The notes under the pieces were generated by a model, which was not told where the DNA came from, made no database searches, and was given only the letters and a program-made list of their open reading frames with translations. The position numbers and the translations under genes were made by a program. Shown one piece after another: positions 1 through 4,788 of a stretch of DNA of 5,951 nt; the stretch's first letter is position 1; each line of letters opens with the position of its first letter. The DNA comes from Acidimicrobiia bacterium (GTDB lineage Bacteria > Actinomycetota > Acidimicrobiia > IMCC26256 > PALSA-555), in the NCBI GenBank assembly GCA_022865365.1, contig JALHSW010000181.1, positions 1 to 5,951 on the forward strand. The letters run 5' to 3'.

Positions 1-199
1 CGGCGAGGCATGCTCCCAACACCGCCTGTTCCCAAGTCGGCGGGGTTCCCGCGACCCGTACGACCCCGGGGCGAACGATCGCCAGGCGACCGGCGCGGAG
101 TGCGCCGGCGAACTGGTGCCGGGTGAGGAGGCGCCCGATCTGCGGTCGGGTCAGCAGTCCGTGCTGTCGCTCCGCGCTCGTCACCAGGTCTCGATGCAT
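1..199 (-). CDS. AbiEi-antitoxin-like winged-helix protein, N-terminal part (cut by left edge)
   Basis: Reading the minus strand from ATG at 199 gives 66 uninterrupted codons to the window edge, so this is the N-terminus only. The protein opens MHRDLVTSAERQHGLLTRPQ and continues through a GALRAGRLAIVRPGVVRVAG stretch to a TWEQAVLGACLA segment. This pattern (helix, 'xRQHGLLTRxQ', then 'LRxGRLxxVRPGVYRVAG' and 'TWEQ..LAACLA') is the N-terminal winged-helix domain widely annotated in Actinobacteria as 'type IV toxin-antitoxin AbiEi family antitoxin domain', often followed by a DUF559-type endonuclease-like domain that would lie outside the window. A GAGG at 205-208 (minus strand) sits 5 nt before the ATG and supports this start; no in-frame start lies immediately upstream. 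Family members are very numerous in actinobacteria and usually solitary, so a true toxin-antitoxin role cannot be claimed. Family assignment is fairly sure; function is unknown. Confidence 0.75.
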   Translation of the reverse strand, partial: MHRDLVTSAERQHGLLTRPQIGRLLTRHQFAGALRAGRLAIVRPGVVRVAGTPPTWEQAVLGACLA

Positions 200-250
200 G
201 CTCGCCTCGACGCATCGCCCGATGCCCGTGACCCAGCCCGACGGCAGAGT

Positions 251-291
251 ATGTGACGCCTCGGCCGGTGGGTGCGGCCGGCCTGTCACAT
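251..291. repeat. Two-tier inverted repeat in divergent intergenic region
   Basis: ATGTGAC at 251-257 is the exact reverse complement of GTCACAT at 285-291. Nested inside, GGCCGG at 263-268 pairs with CCGGCC at 278-283 around a 9-nt loop; the internal gap is asymmetric (5 nt on the left, 1 nt on the right). It lies between the divergent AbiEi-like gene (start 199) and the VWA gene (start 335). It could be a bipartite operator or an RNA hairpin in a leader. There is no T-run after it, and it sits upstream of both genes, so a terminator is unlikely. The rest of the 200-334 gap shows nothing else I can name apart from the putative -10 box at 323. Confidence 0.5.
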
Positions 292-322
292 GCTCCCGAG
301 AGGAAGGGTCAGCGGCCGGGAG

Positions 323-328
323 TACCGT
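323..328 (+). promoter_or_regulatory. Putative -10 box (TACCGT) for the VWA gene, leaderless
   Basis: TACCGT fits the actinobacterial TANNNT -10 pattern and ends 6 nt before ATG 335, the spacing expected if transcription begins at the start codon. No recognisable -35 is visible. The only Shine-Dalgarno-like GGAG (319-322) is 12 nt from the ATG, which is too far to be convincing. Inference only. Confidence 0.35.
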
Positions 329-334
329 GGCCGC

Positions 335-2362
335 ATGAGTCTGCGGCGTCGGCGTTCGAAACAGGACACGCGGGGCTTCCGCTACTCCGCGTGGGACGGC
401 TCGCAGCGCGGCTTCGATCTCGATGCCGACGCGCTGCTCGACGAGATGACCGACGACCTCCTCTACCACGGCGACCTGCACGCCTCGCTGCGGCGCTTGA
501 TGCAGCAGGGGTTGCAGGACCGCAACGGCGAAGAGCTCATGGGGCTGCGCGACATGCTCCAGCGCCTGCGTGAGCAGCGCCGCGAGATGCTCGACCGCTA
601 CGACCTCGGTGGCGTGTACGAGGACATCGCCGAGCAGCTGCGCGAGGTCGTCGAACAGGAGCGCGAGGGCATCGAGCAGCGGTTGGACGACGCGCAGGCA
701 TCGGACGATCGCCGCCGTCAGGAGATCGTGGAGGACCTCGCCAAGGAGCGCCGTGAGCAGCTCGACGCGCTCCCACCCGATCTTGCCGGGCGCGTGCAGG
801 AGCTCCAGCAGTACGACTGGATGGACGACGCGGCGCGGCAGCGTTTCGAGGAGCTGATGGAGCAGCTCAAGGAGCAACTGTTACAGAGCACGTTCAACCA
901 GATGTCCGAGGGCATGCAGAACATGGACCCGGAGCGCATGGCGCGCATGAAGGACATGCTCAACGAGCTCAATCAGATGCTCGACCAGCGGGCCCGCGGT
1001 GAGGAGCCCGACTTCGACGGGTTCATGGAGCGCTTCGGCGACTTCTTCCCGGGCAACCCCCAGACGCTCGACGAGCTGCTCGAGCAGATGGCGCAGTCGA
1101 TGGCCCAGATGCAGCAGATGCTCAACTCGATGACGCCAGAGCAGCGGGCCCAGCTCCAGGCGCTTTCGGAATCACTCCTCGAGGACATGGACCTGCGCTG
1201 GCAGGTCGACCAGCTCGCCCGCAACCTCCAGCAGGCGTTCCCCAACCTTCCGTGGGAGCGGGCGCAACCGTTCCGGGGCGACGATCCGCTCTCGATGGGC
1301 CAGATGCCCGGGCTGCTCGAGCAGCTCGGCGACATGGACGACCTCGAGCACCTCCTCCGCCAGGCCACCCAGCCCGGCGAGCTGGCCGAGGTCGACATCG
1401 ATCGTGCGCGCGAGCTCCTCGGCGACGACGCGGCGCGCAGCCTCGAGCGGCTCGCCGAGCTCGCCAAGATGCTCGAGGAGGCCGGCCTCATCGAGCAGCG
1501 CGAGGGCCGGCTCGAGCTCACCCCGCGCGGCATCCGAGCGCTCGGTCAGAAGGCGCTCGGCGATCTGTTCCGCAAGCTCATGAAGGACCGCTCGGGTCGG
1601 CACGACTCCGAGCGCGAAGGCATCGGGCACGACCCGGCGTATGACCACAAGCCGTACGAGTGGGGCGACCCGTTCCGCCTCGATGTGCAGCAGACGATCA
1701 AGAACGCAATCTCGCGCAGCGGCGGAGGCACGCCCGTGCGGCTCACCCCCGATGATTTCGAGATCGAGCGTACCGAGCAGGTCACGCGCAGCGCGACGGT
1801 GCTGCTGCTCGACGTGTCCCTCTCGATGCCGATGCGCGACAATTTCCTGTCGGCGAAGAAGGTCGCGATGGCGCTGCACTCGCTCATCACGAGCCAGTTC
1901 CCGCGCGACTACTTCGGGCTCGTCAGCTTCGGCCGCGTTGCGCGCGAGGTGCCACCCGAACGACTTCCCGAGATGAGCTGGGACTTCGAGTGGGGAACCA
2001 ACATGCAGCACGCGATGCTGCTCGGGCGCCAGATGCTCCGTCGCCAGTCGGGCACGAAGCAGATCATCATGGTCACCGACGGCGAGCCCACCGCCCACAT
2101 CGAGAACGGTGAGGCGTACTTCTCGTACCCGCCCTCACCGGTGACGATCGAGGAGACGCTCAAGGAGGTGATGCGCTGCACGCGCGACGGGATCCGCATC
2201 AACACCTTCATGCTCGACGAGAGCCACTACCTCCGCGACTTCGTCGAGCGCATGATGCGCCTCAACGGCGGCCGCGCGTTCTTCACCACACCCGACAACC
2301 TGGGCGACTACGTGCTCGTCGACTTCCTCGAGCAGCGCCGGAGCAACCGCCGAGCGAGCTGA
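335..2362 (+). CDS. VWA (MIDAS) domain protein, mycobacterial Rv0959-type
   Basis: 675-aa cytoplasmic protein with no signal peptide or membrane segment. Residues ~1-430 are a long, highly charged, mostly helical Glu/Arg/Gln/Met-rich region with coiled-coil character, containing family-like blocks such as 'ARGEEPDFDGFMERFGDFFP'. Residues ~445-670 form a C-terminal von Willebrand factor A domain with a complete metal-ion-dependent adhesion site: DVSLS (D493, S495, S497), T555 in WGTNMQ, and D582 in MVTDGEPTAH. Length and order match the ~670-aa Rv0959 family of Actinobacteria, which is commonly found beside a MoxR/Mg-chelatase-type AAA+ ATPase. By analogy with RavA-ViaA and ChlI-ChlD it may be an AAA+ adaptor, but its target is unknown. 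No AAA+ gene is in this window. ATG 335 is preferred over an in-frame ATG at 272: the intervening 21 codons are unlike the family and overlap the inverted repeat and putative promoter. Codon 183 is TTA (881-883), the only TTA I found in these genes. Confidence 0.9.
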   Translation: MSLRRRRSKQDTRGFRYSAWDGSQRGFDLDADALLDEMTDDLLYHGDLHASLRRLMQQGLQDRNGEELMGLRDMLQRLREQRREMLDRYDLGGVYEDIAEQLREVVEQEREGIEQRLDDAQASDDRRRQEIVEDLAKERREQLDALPPDLAGRVQELQQYDWMDDAARQRFEELMEQLKEQLLQSTFNQMSEGMQNMDPERMARMKDMLNELNQMLDQRARGEEPDFDGFMERFGDFFPGNPQTLDELLEQMAQSMAQMQQMLNSMTPEQRAQLQALSESLLEDMDLRWQVDQLARNLQQAFPNLPWERAQPFRGDDPLSMGQMPGLLEQLGDMDDLEHLLRQATQPGELAEVDIDRARELLGDDAARSLERLAELAKMLEEAGLIEQREGRLELTPRGIRALGQKALGDLFRKLMKDRSGRHDSEREGIGHDPAYDHKPYEWGDPFRLDVQQTIKNAISRSGGGTPVRLTPDDFEIERTEQVTRSATVLLLDVSLSMPMRDNFLSAKKVAMALHSLITSQFPRDYFGLVSFGRVAREVPPERLPEMSWDFEWGTNMQHAMLLGRQMLRRQSGTKQIIMVTDGEPTAHIENGEAYFSYPPSPVTIEETLKEVMRCTRDGIRINTFMLDESHYLRDFVERMMRLNGGRAFFTTPDNLGDYVLVDFLEQRRSNRRAS

Positions 2363-2381
2363 GGGCGCGCCGTCGCTCAGC
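2358..2381. terminator. Possible bidirectional terminator hairpin between convergent genes
   Basis: GCTGAG at 2358-2363 pairs with CTCAGC at 2376-2381 around a GC-rich 12-nt loop. The stem contains the stop codon of the VWA gene (TGA 2360-2362) and, on the other strand, the stop of the secreted-protein gene (TCA 2377-2379). There is no T-tract on either side, so termination strength is uncertain. The position between convergent ends only 14 bp apart is the main support. Confidence 0.35.
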
Positions 2382-2805
2382 GCGGCGCTACGACCGCGTG
2401 GGCGACGCAGCGTGGGGTGCCGTGTCCTCTCTCGAAGAGGTCGCCCGCGCCGAGCATCTTGATGTTCTTCGTTCGGCCCGGGGCGATCGGCGCTCGTGTG
2501 GTGCCGCTCAATCCATCGCGCAGGTTCCCGCGGACGTAGCGCACGTCGATCCGGAACCGGTGGCGCGCGTCCGAGACGTTCGTGATCGTGCCGTGCCATT
2601 CCCACGACCCTGCGAAGCTGGGTTCGCAGGACGTCGTGGTGACGACGGCGTCACCGTCGGGCGCGCCTCGCCGCCCGCTCGCGGCTGAGGCGTCGTCGTG
2701 CGGCCCGAGCCATGCGGCCCCGACCCCGCAGGTCAGGGCGAGCGTCGCGAGGACGAGCCGGACGCGACGGGCTCGATCGGTGGCGCGGGGCTTGGAATCG
2801 TTCAT
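2377..2805 (-). CDS. Small secreted protein, FxLYD-like
   Basis: 142-aa hypothetical protein. Residues 1-16 are basic (RARRVR), followed by a hydrophobic segment about 17-33 and an Ala/Ser-rich stretch (DDASAASG, 37-44) that suits signal peptidase I cleavage, so export across the membrane is likely. There is no lipobox: the Cys at 26 lies inside the hydrophobic core as ALTC. The mature part holds a 'SWEWHGTITNVSDARHRFRI' stretch (67-86). This beta-strand pattern resembles the FxLYD-type domains of actinobacterial surface proteins ('G.V.N.S...H.....V.F'). Two Cys in the exported part (60 and 133) could form a disulfide. The start is well supported by GGGAGG 5 nt upstream. The macro-domain gene lies 78 bp upstream on the same strand, so co-transcription is possible. 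The FxLYD resemblance is by eye; function is unknown. Confidence 0.75.
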   Translation of the reverse strand: MNDSKPRATDRARRVRLVLATLALTCGVGAAWLGPHDDASAASGRRGAPDGDAVVTTTSCEPSFAGSWEWHGTITNVSDARHRFRIDVRYVRGNLRDGLSGTTRAPIAPGRTKNIKMLGAGDLFERGHGTPRCVAHAVVAPR

Positions 2806-2810
2806 GGCGG

Positions 2811-2816
2811 CCTCCC
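2811..2816 (-). promoter_or_regulatory. Ribosome binding site (GGGAGG) of the secreted-protein gene
   Basis: The minus strand reads GGGAGG followed by CCGCC and then ATG at 2805. This is a strong Shine-Dalgarno with 5-nt spacing; it fixes the start and shows that this gene is translated from a leadered, possibly polycistronic, mRNA. Confidence 0.75.
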
Positions 2817-2854
2817 GGGTCGTGGCAGTGATGCGGTCGACCCTGAGGCGCGGC

Positions 2855-2884
2855 GACGGTGACGGTGACGGTGATGGTGACGGT
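2855..2884. repeat. Hexanucleotide tandem repeat (GACGGT)5
   Basis: Five consecutive 6-bp units: GACGGT at 2855, 2861 and 2867, a one-base variant GATGGT at 2873, and GACGGT at 2879. The array ends on the first base of the macro gene's stop triplet (TCA 2884-2886 on the plus strand), so it begins immediately after that gene and fills part of the 78-bp spacer before the secreted-protein gene. It is outside coding sequence. It is a likely slippage tract whose copy number may vary between strains. Confidence 0.85.
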
Positions 2885-3390
2885 CAGTCGAGCGAGAGCG
2901 CATCCTCGTAAGCGGTCAGGGTGGTGCTGTCGAAGCAGACAAATCGGACGAGCTCGATGTGCTCGGCCGGCGTCTCCCGGCACGTTTCGACGGCGATGGC
3001 CGTGGCGGCATCGAGCGGATATCTGTAGATCCCGGTGCTGATGGCCGGGAAGGCGATCGAGGAGGCCCCGAGGTCTTCGGCGACCTCGAGGGATCGTCGG
3101 TAGGCCGAGGCCAGGAGCTCGGGTTCGCCCTGGTCACCCCCGTGCCAGTCGGGCCCGACGGCATGGACGACCCAGCGAGCCGGGAGCCCGAAGCCAGGGG
3201 TGGCCTTGGCGTCTCCGGTGGCGCAGCCGCCGAGGGCGGCGCAGGCAACGGCGAGCCCGGGGCCGGCGGCGGCGAAGATCGCGCCGCAGACACCGGCCCC
3301 ACAGGCCAGTTCGGAGTTGGCGGCGTTGACCACGACGTCGGTCGTCTCGGCGGTGATGTCACCCGAAACGGCTTCGGTACGCCGATTCAT
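2884..3390 (-). CDS. Macro-domain protein (YmdB/MacroD-like ADP-ribose-binding fold)
   Basis: 168 aa, the length of a stand-alone macro domain. Motifs in order: GDIT (10-13), VVNAAN (20-25), GAGVCGAIFAAAGP (31-44), C.TGDAKATPGFGLPARWVVHAVGPDW (56-82), AYRRSL (96-101) and SIAFPAISTGIYRYP (111-125). From residue 10 to 39 it appears to align with E. coli YmdB without gaps. The family binds ADP-ribose, and many members hydrolyse O-acetyl-ADP-ribose or remove mono-ADP-ribose from proteins. N25, important in YmdB, is present, but the position of the YmdB/MacroD catalytic Asp (D35 of GGGVDGAIH) is Cys here and the following His is Phe. The protein may therefore use different chemistry or only bind ligand. 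No clear Shine-Dalgarno precedes ATG 3390; the start is chosen because the family normally begins 8-10 residues before GDIT. It is divergent from whiB and upstream of the secreted-protein gene. Confidence 0.92.
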   Translation of the reverse strand: MNRRTEAVSGDITAETTDVVVNAANSELACGAGVCGAIFAAAGPGLAVACAALGGCATGDAKATPGFGLPARWVVHAVGPDWHGGDQGEPELLASAYRRSLEVAEDLGASSIAFPAISTGIYRYPLDAATAIAVETCRETPAEHIELVRFVCFDSTTLTAYEDALSLD

Positions 3391-3446
3391 GGCGAAATCG
3401 GTCGGAAAATCACCAGAAATCTCGCTTCAGAACCCATAGAAATCGG
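3382..3446. promoter_or_regulatory. Phased GAAATC repeats and inverted repeat at the macro gene start
   Basis: This AT-richer stretch carries GAAATC at 3394, GAAAATC at 3405, GAAATC at 3416 and GAAATC at 3439 on the plus strand, with offsets of 11, 11 and 23 bp (about one, one and two helical turns). CCGATT (3382-3387) and AATCGG (3396-3401) form a 6-bp inverted repeat that brackets the macro start codon (3388-3390), and AATCGG recurs at 3441-3446. The arrangement resembles a cooperative operator or a bent promoter region for the macro gene, but no known regulator is recognised. The remainder of the gap to whiB (3447-3536) shows no convincing TANNNT promoter; a CCCC/GGGG inverted repeat lies at 3473-3489. 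Confidence 0.4.
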
Positions 3447-3508
3447 ACATTCAGGACGCCCGAGGTGATCTTCCCCTTGCGTTTCGGGGTGTTCGCCTAC
3501 AAGCATGA

Positions 3509-3531
3509 CACTGATGTAGTTCCACTGGTGT
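3509..3531 (+). repeat. Short direct repeat upstream of whiB (CACTGATGT / CACTGGTGT)
   Basis: CACTGATGT at 3509-3517 is repeated with one mismatch as CACTGGTGT at 3523-3531, a 14-bp period. The outer bases also form a 5-bp inverted repeat, GACAC (3507-3511) with GTGTC (3528-3532). It ends only a few bases before the whiB Shine-Dalgarno, so it would lie in the leader or core promoter. Operator function is speculative. Confidence 0.35.
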
Positions 3532-3536
3532 CGTTC

Positions 3537-3544
3537 AAAGGAGG
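3537..3544 (+). promoter_or_regulatory. Strong ribosome binding site (AAAGGAGG) deciding the whiB start
   Basis: AAAGGAGG abuts an ATG at 3545 with no spacing, which is not workable for initiation. It sits 6 nt before the in-frame GTG at 3551, an ideal distance. It therefore supports GTG 3551 as the whiB start. Confidence 0.8.
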
Positions 3545-3550
3545 ATGCCG

Positions 3551-3847
3551 GTGAGTGCCCAAGCATTCATGGAGATCGTGCGCCAGGTCGAGGGCGACGA
3601 GGCGGGTCGGTGGCAAGAGCGCGCCAACTGCCTCGGGGTCGATCCCGACCTGTTCTTCCCCGAGCGGGGGGCGTCCACCCGCGAGGCGAAGGGGGTCTGC
3701 CGGGGCTGCGAGGTCCGGGTCGACTGCCTGGAGTACGCCCTCGCCCACGGTGAGAAGTTTGGCATCTGGGGCGGGCTCTCGGAGCGGGAACGGCGTCGGG
3801 TGCGGCGGGAGCGGGCGCTCGAGCGGCGCCGGCTCGCCTCGGCCTAG
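3551..3847 (+). CDS. whiB2: WhiB-family iron-sulfur regulator, WhiB2/WhmD type
   Basis: 98 aa from GTG 3551. The four iron-sulfur ligands of the family are present at Cys27, Cys50, Cys53 and Cys59 (C-X22-C-X2-C-X5-C), in NCLGVDPDLFFPERG, GVCRGCEVRVDCLEYAL and the following GIWGGLSERERRR turn (G71-G75), with an Arg-rich C-terminal DNA-binding tail. The combination 'FFPE.GGSTREAK..C.GCEVR..CLEYAL.H.E.FGIWGGLSERERRR' is typical of Streptomyces WhiB and mycobacterial WhiB2/WhmD rather than WhiB1, WhiB3 or WhiB7. That group controls septation and sporulation genes; in Streptomyces it acts with WhiA. The usual 'GGST' is 'GAST' here. The family generally binds a [4Fe-4S] cluster and works with the housekeeping sigma factor. 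Subfamily assignment is by motif recall, so the symbol is less certain than the family. It is divergent from the macro gene and convergent with ftcD. Confidence 0.93.
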   Translation: MSAQAFMEIVRQVEGDEAGRWQERANCLGVDPDLFFPERGASTREAKGVCRGCEVRVDCLEYALAHGEKFGIWGGLSERERRRVRRERALERRRLASA

Positions 3848-3856
3848 GACGGGCGA

Positions 3857-3899
3857 GCTCAGCCCAGGTCGTCGCCCCGGCTCAGCCAAGGTCGTCACC
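3857..3899. repeat. Imperfect 20-bp direct repeat duplicating the end of ftcD
   Basis: The 20 bp at 3857-3876 and at 3880-3899 match at 18 of 20 positions (period 23 bp). Read on the minus strand, each copy spells Gly-Asp-Asp-Leu-Gly-stop. The copy at 3880-3899 is the actual C-terminus of ftcD; the other lies beyond its stop in the 34-bp gap to whiB and is out of frame by the 23-bp shift. GGGCGA (3851-3856) and TCGCCC (3872-3877) also form a 6-bp stem in this gap that could help terminate the convergent transcripts, though no T-tract follows. Confidence 0.8.
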
Positions 3900-4754
3900 A
3901 GCCTCCCTGGCGGCCCGGGCGAGGCGGGCCTCGATCGTGAGGCCGTCGCCGAGTTTCGACCACGCACGAAACGCCTCGCTCCAACGGCTGGCCTCCGCGG
4001 CGGGCGCCAGGCCGACGACCTCGACTCGGGTGATCTCCCAGTCGTCCTTGGCGGCGAGGCGGCGCACCTCCGAAGCGGCGGCCTCGACCCCGGTCACCGG
4101 GAGATCGACGAGGTTCATCGAGACCTGCACGACGTCCTCGGACTCGAGGAGCAGCCCGAGGGCCCGCACGCCGGCGAGGCCGCCATCTCGCTCGCGCACC
4201 CTCCGCGCGATGTCGCGCGCCACGATCACGTCGTTGGTGTCGAGCCAGCAGTTCAGCGCGACGAGTGGTGGACGCGCCCCGACCGCCACGGCTCCCAAGG
4301 TGGGGTGGGGGGCGAGTGGACCGAGATCGGGCGCCCGCTTCACGAACGCCTCGGCGCGTAGCTCCGGAAGCGACCGGCGCAAGGGGTCGGCATCGTCGTA
4401 GAGGAAGACGGGGAGCGCGAGCTCGGCGACTGCCCATTCGGCAAAGCCAATCGCCGCTGACGCAGCGACCTCGTGATCCTCGTCGAGGGCACAGAACGGC
4501 ACCACGTCGAGCACACCCATCCGCGGGTGCACGCCCTCGTGGTCGGTGAGGTCGAGTCGCGTGGCAACGGCGCGAGCGAGAGCGGCGACTGCCGTCTCGG
4601 CGTCCCGGAACCCCGGACCGGCGAGGGTGAGGACCGAGCGGTTGTGGTCGTGGTCGGTGTGCACGTCGAGGAGCGAGCGCCCGCAGGCCGCCGCGAGGGC
4701 CGCGATGGTGGTGGCGCTGCGTCCCTCCGACACGTTGGGCACACACTCGAGCAT
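3882..4754 (-). CDS. ftcD: Glutamate formimidoyltransferase-like protein (FtcD family)
   Basis: 290 aa, close to the ~300 aa of single-domain bacterial members. The family transfers the formimidoyl group between N-formimidoyl-L-glutamate and tetrahydrofolate in histidine breakdown. Family blocks in order: MLECVPNVSEGR (1-12), LLDVHTDHDHNRSVLTLAG (28-46), DHEGVHPRMGVLDVVPF (71-87, with H76 at the place of the proposed catalytic His), then GGLAGVRALGLLLESEDVVQ running into VSMNLVDLPVT and EVVGLAP in the C-terminal half. Both FT sub-domains are present; there is no fused cyclodeaminase domain. ATG 4754 is preferred over ATG 4772: the family starts directly at 'M(L/I/V)ECVPN', and TAGCCT lies 7 nt upstream as a leaderless -10 box. 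No histidine-utilisation gene is nearby, so the physiological substrate is not confirmed by context. It is divergent from the LLM oxidoreductase. Confidence 0.88.
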   Translation of the reverse strand: MLECVPNVSEGRSATTIAALAAACGRSLLDVHTDHDHNRSVLTLAGPGFRDAETAVAALARAVATRLDLTDHEGVHPRMGVLDVVPFCALDEDHEVAASAAIGFAEWAVAELALPVFLYDDADPLRRSLPELRAEAFVKRAPDLGPLAPHPTLGAVAVGARPPLVALNCWLDTNDVIVARDIARRVRERDGGLAGVRALGLLLESEDVVQVSMNLVDLPVTGVEAAASEVRRLAAKDDWEITRVEVVGLAPAAEASRWSEAFRAWSKLGDGLTIEARLARAAREAGDDLG

Positions 4755-4761
4755 CAAGTCC

Positions 4762-4767
4762 AGGCTA
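4762..4767 (-). promoter_or_regulatory. Putative -10 box (TAGCCT) for ftcD, leaderless
   Basis: The minus strand reads TAGCCT, then 7 nt, then ATG 4754. This suits transcription starting at the initiation codon, and there is no good Shine-Dalgarno. The same hexamer followed by G is seen before tatA (5814-5819). No clear -35 is visible. Confidence 0.45.
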
Positions 4768-4775
4768 CGCATCCG

Positions 4776-4781
4776 TAAGGT
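4776..4781 (+). promoter_or_regulatory. Putative -10 box (TAAGGT) for the LLM oxidoreductase gene
   Basis: TAAGGT, then 7 nt, then ATG 4789: the same spacing as the opposing ftcD promoter, whose -10 box lies just 8 bp away. An alternative reading is that the AAGG within it (4777-4780) is a weak Shine-Dalgarno with 8-nt spacing, which would need a promoter further upstream inside ftcD. Confidence 0.4.
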
Positions 4782-4788
4782 ATTGGGG

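Noticed and set aside
251..291. CRP-like TGTGA...TCACA site
   Set aside because: The half-sites are separated by about 28 bp instead of 6 bp, so it is not a CRP-type operator. It is kept only as an unexplained inverted repeat.
272..334. Upstream ATG giving the VWA protein 21 extra residues
   Set aside because: It would start inside the inverted repeat and has no good RBS. The added residues are unlike the family, and a -10-like box sits just before ATG 335.
253..573. Small plus-strand frames overlapping the start of the VWA gene
   Set aside because: They are Arg/Ala/Pro-rich shadows without an RBS or recognisable motif.
1172..2098. 308-codon open frame on the minus strand inside the VWA gene, plus several shorter ones
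   Set aside because: The plus strand has a clear VWA protein with intact MIDAS motifs. The antisense frame is low-complexity Arg/Leu/Glu text typical of GC-rich antisense frames and resembles no family.
2859..3041. Val-Thr repeat peptides encoded across the hexamer tract
   Set aside because: The repeat is out of frame with both real genes. The short frames across it have no RBS and overlap the well-supported macro gene.
4755..4772. Upstream ATG at 4772 for ftcD
   Set aside because: It adds six residues before the family-typical MLECVPN start, has no RBS, and would place the TAGCCT box inside the coding region.
4546..4788. 81-codon N-terminal extension of the oxidoreductase frame
   Set aside because: It lies antisense to the conserved start of ftcD and encodes Ser/Arg-rich sequence. 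The family starts exactly at MRIGLALPQ.
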